Assembly (NCBI GenBank): GCA_035610835.1
Contig: CM069457.1
Coordinates: forward strand, 41,767,319 to 41,831,318
From: Ophiura sarsii
Lineage: Eukaryota > Echinodermata > Ophiuroidea > Amphilepidida > Ophiuridae
Length of the DNA stretch: 64,000 nucleotides
Reading direction: 5' to 3'
Part shown: positions 58,701 through 64,000 of the stretch, in pieces
Numbering within the stretch: position 1 is the first letter of the stretch
Layout: each line of letters opens with the position of its first letter
Notes under the pieces: model-generated
Told to the model about the DNA's origin: nothing
Databases searched by the model: none
What the model saw: only the letters and a program-made list of their open reading frames with translations
Translations under genes and position numbers: made by a program

Positions 58701-59345
58701 AACCAGATTTTTTTCCTTGATTCGGACGCTGATTGTGACTTGAATTCGACTATTATTTATCAAATTGAAACGACCAAAATCAAAACATACATGTACAGCT
58801 CTGTGCCACACAACAATTGGTTATGACATAAATTTGACTATTATTTATCAAAACGACCAAATTAAATCATACCTGTACAGGTCTGTGCCACACAAAACTT
58901 TGGTGTGACCTGAATTACTCTATATTTATCAAATTGGAACGACCAAAATCAAAACATTTGGTTATGACATACATTTGACTATTATTTATAAAAACGACCA
59001 AACTTATATCCTATCTGTACAGGTCTGTTCCACACAAAACTTTGTTGTGACTTGAATTCGACTATTATTTATCAAATCGAAACGACCAAAATCAAAACAT
59101 ACATGTACAGCTCTGTGCCACACAACACTGATAATGACATTAATTTGACTATTATTTATCACAACGACCAAAATCAAAACCTATACATGTACAGTTCTGT
59201 GCCACACAACACTTGGTTATGCCATGAATTTGACTATTATTAACTTATCAAAACGACCAAATGTAAACCTACCTGTACAGTTCTGTGCCACACAACACTT
59301 GGCTATTAGTACGGTAAGTACAATTACGTACAGTAATATGTCCAT
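46807..59345 (-). CDS. Gene 3: YWTD propeller / Calx-beta membrane protein (3 exons)
   Basis: Joined exons 59345-59273, 54737-54411 and 49727-46807 encode 1106 aa. Layout is as in genes 1 and 2, but this is the divergent member. The propeller part differs strongly in exon 2 and the start of exon 3. The last Calx-beta domains, membrane helix and tail are nearly identical. A 9-nt duplication adds three residues (SIIMIMDNE) at the end of the third Calx-beta domain, and the domain 3 loop is two residues shorter. The frame is intact. Intron 1 is 4.5 kb, enlarged by the minisatellite and other repeats. Confidence 0.8.
49740..50716. other. Intron 2 of gene 3, proximal part
   Basis: Non-coding. A stretch with cgataaatttatcgagactg is palindromic. 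A word near 50090 (atactccatttcggggacgc) recurs inverted near 52925, suggesting remains of a larger element. The Tc1 foldback of genes 1 and 2 is absent here. Confidence 0.45.
50717..52734. mobile_element. TACAGG foldback MITE, unit 3, split by mariner-type element
   Basis: Relative of 12652-13342, its middle in the opposite orientation. The outer arms are at 50717-50945 (with a short catttcattt expansion near 50830) and about 52530-52734. The interior is interrupted by the element at 50958-52321. Confidence 0.7.
50958..52321. mobile_element. Mariner-type element, 1.36 kb, non-autonomous
   Basis: Inverted ends TACGAGGGGCGTTCAATAAA with TA borders, close to the ends of 3368-6557. The interior has only short ORFs (51187, 51378, 51866) without transposase motifs. 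Nested in the foldback MITE. Confidence 0.7.
52790..52930. repeat. GC-rich hairpin repeat
   Basis: Contains the hairpin tagagttgaaattgctcaactcta (arms of 10 bp) and tcgccg/tcgcgg words. The right end, complement of atactccatttcgcggatgc, matches 50090 in inverted orientation. Probably part of a MITE. Confidence 0.4.
52947..53297 (-). pseudogene. LINE ORF2 C-terminal fragment
   Basis: The minus-strand frame contains EIAFSISATRIWNTLLDYFR and SIKSQLKIHFSRLL, the pattern (F S V/I xA xR xWN xLP, then K xx L K xx L) that ends CR1/Jockey-group reverse transcriptase ORFs. No reverse transcriptase core is visible upstream. A 48-bp tandem duplication (53041-53135, with cttctaataaacctgaatta) lies inside it. 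Confidence 0.6.
53640..53900. repeat. Relative of the TTAA MITE
   Basis: Shares caactttcaaagtctatctc and taatgcatttctcatg with 7277-7515 in inverted orientation, and ends tggaaagtgtttaaa. Decayed. Confidence 0.5.
54411..54737 (-). CDS. Gene 3 exon 2: first propeller segment
   Basis: 327 nt. The acceptor is ACTTTCTTATTAG behind a long pyrimidine tract. The preferred donor is CCAG followed by GTGCTC at 54410-54409. A second in-phase donor, GCAG followed by GTTTTA, at 54428 would shorten the product by six residues. It encodes DLYIAPFPGTTSPADLSL and YWTE, about two-thirds identical to gene 1 exon 2. The ATG at 54791 is out of frame, as expected if that region is intron. Confidence 0.7.
54848..54938. 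repeat. 45-bp tandem duplication
   Basis: Two copies of a unit with gggaaatcatcaataaatgg, differing at one base. It lies in intron 1 of gene 3. Confidence 0.75.
54939..56580. other. Intron 1 of gene 3, unassigned part
   Basis: Long AT-rich stretch. The 113-codon plus-strand ORF at 56096-56437 has no recognised domain. No homology to intron 1 of genes 1 or 2 is evident, so much of this is insertion or divergence. Confidence 0.4.
56584..56868. mobile_element. MITE candidate, about 285 bp
   Basis: Inverted ends CTTAGTCAGCATAGAATTGG at 56584 and 56868, followed inward by GGCGCT. A partial extra copy of the end (tcagcatagaattg) lies just left, at 56569. No clear target duplication. Confidence 0.55.
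57930..58080. repeat. Relative of the TTAA MITE, second in intron 1 of gene 3
   Basis: Shares aacctttcccaactttcaaag and caatgcatttctcatg with 53690-53800 and, inverted, with 7277-7515. It abuts the minisatellite. Confidence 0.5.
58085..59272. repeat. Expanded exon-1-derived minisatellite, unit 3
   Basis: About ten or more units of 80-90 bp with ttcgactattatttatcaaa, aacgaccaaaatcaaaac and tgtgccacacaacac, directly next to exon 1. On the minus strand each unit repeats about 34 bp of exon 1 and the start of intron 1. Most copies have lost the AG-GT junction (for example ACAT-GTAGG), but one near 58880 keeps ACAG followed by GTATGA. Interrupted by a hAT-like element at 58489. Confidence 0.85.
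58489..58731. mobile_element. hAT-like 243-bp element rich in GGTTGCCCGG
   Basis: Inserted in the minisatellite. ATTGTGAC is duplicated at 58481-58488 and 58732-58739, and removing the element restores a normal repeat unit. Ends CAGCGTTCGCG and CGGACGCTG are imperfect inverted repeats. An 8-bp duplication with CAG/CTG ends fits hAT. Six or so GGTTGCCCG words in both orientations fill the interior. Confidence 0.75.
59273..59345 (-). CDS. Gene 3 exon 1: signal peptide
   Basis: 73 nt encoding MDILLYVIVLTVLIAKCCVA then QNCT. Donor ACAG followed by GTAGGT, phase 1. Its 3' half is closer to the neighbouring minisatellite units (with AAGTGTTGTGTGGCACAG) than to exon 1 of genes 1 and 2. Confidence 0.75.
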
Positions 59346-59399
59346 TTTGACAAGATCCATCTACTAGTAAATATAATTTGAAATCTGCTGCCCGCGCCT

Positions 59400-60480
59400 C
59401 GCTTTCAAAGTTGTTTCAAATGTACTAACTAAGTAAAAGACAACCTAGGCTTTAGCTGGGGGTGTACAATTTTGCTTTGAAGATGAGCAGTCATCGTTGT
59501 GCACTTTACACTAGGCCTAACCATGCGTAACCAACTTATACAGTTTTGCTTTGAAGATGTGCGGTCAGACGACGTGACGCGCAGTACCGTCATTGTCAAC
59601 ATTGGATATTTTGGCATTTTCGGTTTTAGTCAATTTAATACCGAGATTGTCCGCACAATAACAAACAATTTGTATAAACTTTTACTTTCATTTTGTGACC
59701 AAATTTATCATTTATACACAGTTCAACAAAAAATAAATTCCCCTTTAGATTATGCCTGATAAATGAGTTACCGTACTCCATCGAAACGATTTTTGGCACA
59801 CATAATGAACGTGTTCACAGCAATACTAGAACGGGGCTATAGTGGAATCGCTTAACGAAATTACGTTTACAGAGCGGATACAAGCACCAAAGTTTGCACG
59901 AATCTTCATTAGTTCAAAACAATTGATTTTGGAAGGGTTGCTCATTTGGAAGATGATTGGAACGTAACATGGCGGCTAAAATTTAAAATGGCGTCCATAT
60001 ATTGCACATTCAATGTTTAAATGCATTGAACAATATTTGATTAGTGTTTAATAGTGTATTGTGTGATACAAATATAATACGAATACTCTATATTGATCAA
60101 AATTACAATATAGTCGTCAAAGATCAAAATGGCGGCCGCTTGATACCTATATATATATATATATATATATCAATGATACATTTTGTATAAAGAGTAATTC
60201 TTGACAAAGGAATGCTGTGGTCGATGTGTTATAATTGATATAAGATATTTGAATATGGTAATTGTCCAATATGGCCGCCAAAGAAGATGTAATTGGTCGG
60301 TGATGTAAAACTTGCTATAAAAAACGCATTATTTTGTGCCGATATTTAATTCTGGGAATATTTGTGGTTCATCCACTTAATCATACGCACAATAAACGCA
60401 AACAGTTATCAATTAACAGGCAGTCATCCGGTCTAAGAAATGTCTGCCTTTTTAATACAATGACAGCATCCTTATTCTTG
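59400..60480. other. Upstream region of gene 3
   Basis: Begins with sequence conserved with units 1 and 2 (acactaggcctaacc), with a short direct duplication of ttttgctttgaagatg. Contains atggcggc motifs near 59972, 60130 and (inverted) 60275, and a (TA)n microsatellite at about 60149-60170. No gene seen. Confidence 0.45.
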
Positions 60481-60488
60481 ATTTCTCA

Positions 60489-61465
60489 CTATTTGCATTT
60501 ACAAATGCCAGTGCATTCATATTTATAAGACCTGCGAGTGCATATTGAACAGTACTTCCATCTGCATATACATTCTATTAACTCTCTGCATGTGTCTGAC
60601 ACCTTGGGGATAGTTAACCAAACCGGACTCCAAACACCGTTTGTATGTTTCCATCCAAAACTTCCTGGAGTAGGTACGTGTTTTCTCGTCCGGTTACTTG
60701 TAGCCCATCTCCCCATTTGATATATGTCCCGATTTGAATGTTGAAGAAGTGCATCCCGCAACAACTTTGTTGGTAGCATATTATCTGTTGTTTTCCTATG
60801 TTGAATTTACCATAAAATATGGTAATAATAATAAACATAGTAATACCTTTGTCACAAGAAAGGTAACCCTCCCCTCGCCGTATGCTTTCCAAGCACATAT
60901 GTTTGCCCTTATAACCATTGGACCGACGAAGTCGTATCACAATCAGTAAATTTGGGAACATTCACAGGGCTTTGGACTTCGGTTATCCTCTTTACCCATA
61001 CCGAACGCTATCCATATTTGTTGTATCATGAAATGTGAGGTAAGAATACCATTAGTTGTGCCTAACTGCAATATCTTGGTACCGCCTAAAACGCGGTGAA
61101 TATGGACATGGGGCCCCCATGTCCCTATTCGATCCGTTTTACGGTACCACTTTACTATATGGGATTGCTTAAGTAGTGACATAACCAGATTATCAAGGAA
61201 CAAATATATGCATACATTGATTATCAATGGGATAGTAAAAAAGAGAGACCCTCTGTCCACCTAGATGAATCTAACGGATATCACATTGTTCGCCGCAAGT
61301 GCCATCTCTGTGCATTCCACGAAGCATGCGATGTTAATTCACTGTCGTTCTTCAATCAAAGCATCTGCCAAAATGTTTTGGTATGATTCTGTCATTTGGC
61401 ATTCTGGTACCGCAACAGGCGGAACTTTAAGAGCAACTGTGCAATCGCATAGTCTGGTAGAGTGA
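60489..61465 (-). pseudogene. Decayed transposon-associated ORF with Cys-rich C-terminus
   Basis: The C-terminal frame 60779-60489 reads LRDALLQHSNRDIY, GSFGWKHTNGVW, then TCRELIECICRWKYCSICTR and CTGICKCK. It matches my memory of a widespread invertebrate transposon-linked protein with an LPPTSDAL-like motif, GWxxxxGxW and a C-terminal cluster of paired cysteines. Upstream, in shifted frames, IWIAFGMGKED may correspond to that family's DTTSxxFGxGK segment and EMALAANNVISVR to its helical core. Frames change several times, so it is dead. Function unknown. Confidence 0.45.
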
Positions 61466-61469
61466 GCTA

Positions 61470-62985
61470 TTTCTCACTGGTTTCTTGTGTGGCTGTTCTA
61501 TGTATAAGTGGCCTCACATTGATAAATTTAGTCTTGGTGGGAAATTAGAAAACCGTAAGGCATGACTGTGATTCCGTTAGGGCCTGTTACTCCAAATTAT
61601 TTCCACGGAGCAGCTCGTCCAGTAATGACTTTGAGCTAGCAGGTAACGAATCATATTAATAATCATATTTATAGGTTGAGAATAGAAAGTTTCACACTGT
61701 ATTTCAAAACACATTTCATCAAAGCATTAGTGTTATTCATTGCAGCGACCATTTTGGATAGCGGCCATCTTTTAATCTTGTGGTTGTATGTTACATACCC
61801 TTATCTAGTATATGTATAAACATAAAATAAAATAAAGATATATCGTACGTTATTATTTTAAGACTTCACGTATAAATCGGTGTATTACTAATACATCATT
61901 TCACATTAGCCGCCATGTTGGATTTATAGTTTAACTTATGATAACCAACAAAGCATAACCCATGTAAGATAATACGTCTGATATAATACATTTTTCCAGT
62001 ATTTTAAAACTGTGATTAACAACATTTTATTGTCTTTTGCAACACATCATTTTATGGAAGCAGCCATCTTGGATTATGATGACTTAATTCTAACATGCCG
62101 GACCCCTTCTAGAATCACGTGTCATAACCTAAAGAAGAATGTATCATCATGGTTTGCTTGTATCCGACAAGTAAACGTAATGGCCAAAATTGCTCTTAAA
62201 CGATTCCACTGTATAACTACTATTATTATGTTCCTCATTCCCGTCTTCATTTTATGAAAGTGAGAAAATGAGGATCAGGTTAGAAAAAGGCGCCTGATTT
62301 TTTGTCCCTAAATCGTGCCGTATCTAAAAAGATAAGTTGACGCTGCAGCCACAGTTACTTTATAAGCGAGAAAATGGCGTTTTATTATGGCCCATTTTAC
62401 ACAGTAGGTATAGTACATTTAGTTTAGTGGTGAATCCTATAGGGCTATACATGTAGCTACCAGCATAGACCGTGTGTATTGACCCCTAACTGGATTTTTA
62501 TTTTTTTTATCTGTATTGACAATAACATTCACAGACAAGTCAGTCGTGCATAATAAAAATAATCAATCAGCTACAATCAAGGAAAATAATAGTTGGCACA
62601 CTTGACGCAACTTATTACAACTACCCCTGTGCTCGCAATTGAAATCAGACTTGGGACATAGCACTGTTTAATAGAAAGCAAAAGTCTCCCCCTTTCTTAT
62701 ACTTCCCACCCCCATCAATCAATGTTGGGGAACTGCCAAGGCGTCTGATAATATGACTCGGATCAACGTTGCCTCCGGGGAGAGGGGCTGGTTTTTTCCG
62801 TAATTAGGACAAAGTGTGCCAACCTTTTTCCCCCTTGATTGTAGCATGTCACACAAATCAAAGATTTTCTAGTGCAGGGATGATAATCTCTATTAAAATT
62901 TCCTTACAAACTGATACTATAGGTGTTTCATAGCACCTGTTTATAAAGTGCGGTGATTAATAATAATATGGGCATTGGTAGCATA
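61470..62985. other. Non-coding, nothing firm
   Basis: AT-rich. ATGGCGGC or GCCGCCAT-like words occur near 61765, 61910 and 62057. The 81-codon ORF at 62012-62257 has no recognisable domain. No repeat structure resolved. Confidence 0.4.
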
Positions 62986-62989
62986 GAGA

Positions 62990-63760
62990 CATAACTAAGG
63001 AGGGGACACTCTTTTTGAAAGTCACACTGATACTGGCTGATACGCCCTCAAGAACCGTGTGGTCAATCCTGTTAAATTTAGACTACGTTGCATTGGCCCG
63101 CTTGAAACTTAGTGTATAATGTGTATGACTGTTTCTGTGCGTAATCCAACAGAGGTAATTAGTCTTACTCTTTTAATAGTTCTGTACAATACAGTTATAA
63201 AAGACTTTGCATCAGTCTAATGAAATCAGCGCGTAAACGAGGTCACGTAATTGTACACGGAGTCCTAATGAACCATTTTATTTGTTATTGTTTAAATTGC
63301 TAATCGCTTTATTGTTTTAATTTTGAAATAAGTATGGGGATCATCAACGCGTACGAAATATGATGCTTGAATAACTCCATACTAAATATATCTTTATCAA
63401 CGACTATGCCAAAACAGTTAGTCAAGTGTAGCATAGTGGCCACGCTCTAGCGTTTCCACGGAGGAATCCCGGGTTCAATCATGGAGGAATACTAAGGAGG
63501 GGTCACTCTTTTTAGATATCGAAAACAGTGATACCGCCCTCGCAATAATGTTGGAACAATCCAGTTAAGGTTTGAACTCTATAAGACTGCGGCAGTTCCG
63601 CCTAAAGTTAGCCTGCATTGCCGTGGCGTTTTAACATTACGTGTATCATCTGTATGACAGTTTCGGCGCGAGTCCGCAAGAGCGTAATAAGTCTTACTCT
63701 TCTGATTTGAAGATCGATTCGTTACAATAGACTTGTAAAAGATCTTTGCATTAGTCTACG
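62990..63760. repeat. Diverged direct repeat pair, about 240-270 bp
   Basis: 62990-63225 and 63489-63760 share taaggaggggacactctttt, gtatgacagtttc-like, agtcttactctt and aaagactttgcatcagtcta-like blocks in the same order, clearly diverged. They are possibly two copies of an old SINE or MITE. Confidence 0.55.
63418..63490 (+). repeat. tRNA-like SINE head
   Basis: A-box-like TAGCATAGTGG and B-box-like GGGTTCAATC are spaced as in a tRNA, but no acceptor stem forms. It lies immediately before the second copy of the direct repeat, which suggests a tRNA-derived SINE. Confidence 0.45.
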
Positions 63761-64000
63761 CTGAGACATAACTAAAGAGATAAGAAAAAACCTACCTTTT
63801 CCCCAAATTAATTGTCATTTTGCATATTTTTGGTTTCTTAATTGTATATTTATATATATCTGTTTTTATCATAATTGCTGATGTAATAAGTAGGTCATGT
63901 ATTTTATCATGTGTCATTATTTTGTTGCATGCTGTAACTATATTGTTTTTTAGATTGTGTTTTAATGTACAGCGCATTGGTCCATGGGAAATGCGCTTAA

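Overview
This is eukaryotic, metazoan DNA: AT-rich, split genes with GT-AG introns, and abundant DNA transposons, MITEs, non-LTR retrotransposons and minisatellites. There are no operons and no ribosome binding sites. A marine invertebrate, possibly an echinoderm or another invertebrate deuterostome, is my guess from the gene content (beta-propeller plus Calx-beta membrane proteins) and the transposon spectrum. The sequence does not prove it. One 100-base assembly gap lies at 1651-1750.

The backbone is a tandem triplication of a unit of roughly 20 kb. The units start near 1750, 23610 and 43360. Each carries one copy of the same minus-strand gene: gene 1 at 17152..7732, gene 2 at 37858..25374 and gene 3 at 59345..46807. 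Each gene has three coding exons: a 73-nt signal-peptide exon, a 330/330/327-nt exon with the first YWTD-like blade, and a 2.9-kb exon with the rest. The predicted proteins (1115, 1116 and 1106 aa) are type I membrane proteins: signal peptide, YWTD-like beta-propeller, six Calx-beta domains, one membrane helix and a short tail. All splice junctions are phase 1 and all three reading frames are intact once the short first exon is found. The apparent frameshifts in copies 2 and 3 lie in the polypyrimidine tract of intron 1.

The rest is mostly mobile DNA. Because the units are homologous, many insertions can be dated against an empty site in a sister unit. Examples are a TTAA-flanked MITE (7277), a (CAG)n-tailed LINE fragment (24145), a GGCC-ended MITE with ATAT duplication (28582), a CR1/L2-like LINE nested in a Tc1-derived foldback (31047), a MITE with GTTAT duplication (36629), a Harbinger-like MITE with TAA duplication (43397) and a hAT-like 243-bp element (58489).

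Notable non-coding structures are: a minisatellite in intron 1 of all three genes built from the 3' end of exon 1 plus its 5' splice site; a hammerhead-ribozyme-like insertion with an 11-bp duplication (22428-22586); a pair of inverted arms of about 930 bp (19577-21583); a 61-bp minisatellite (39087-40045); and a field of TTAGCGCTAA-like palindromes in intron 2. The right end (59400-64000) has no recognisable host gene, only a decayed transposon-associated ORF and repeats.
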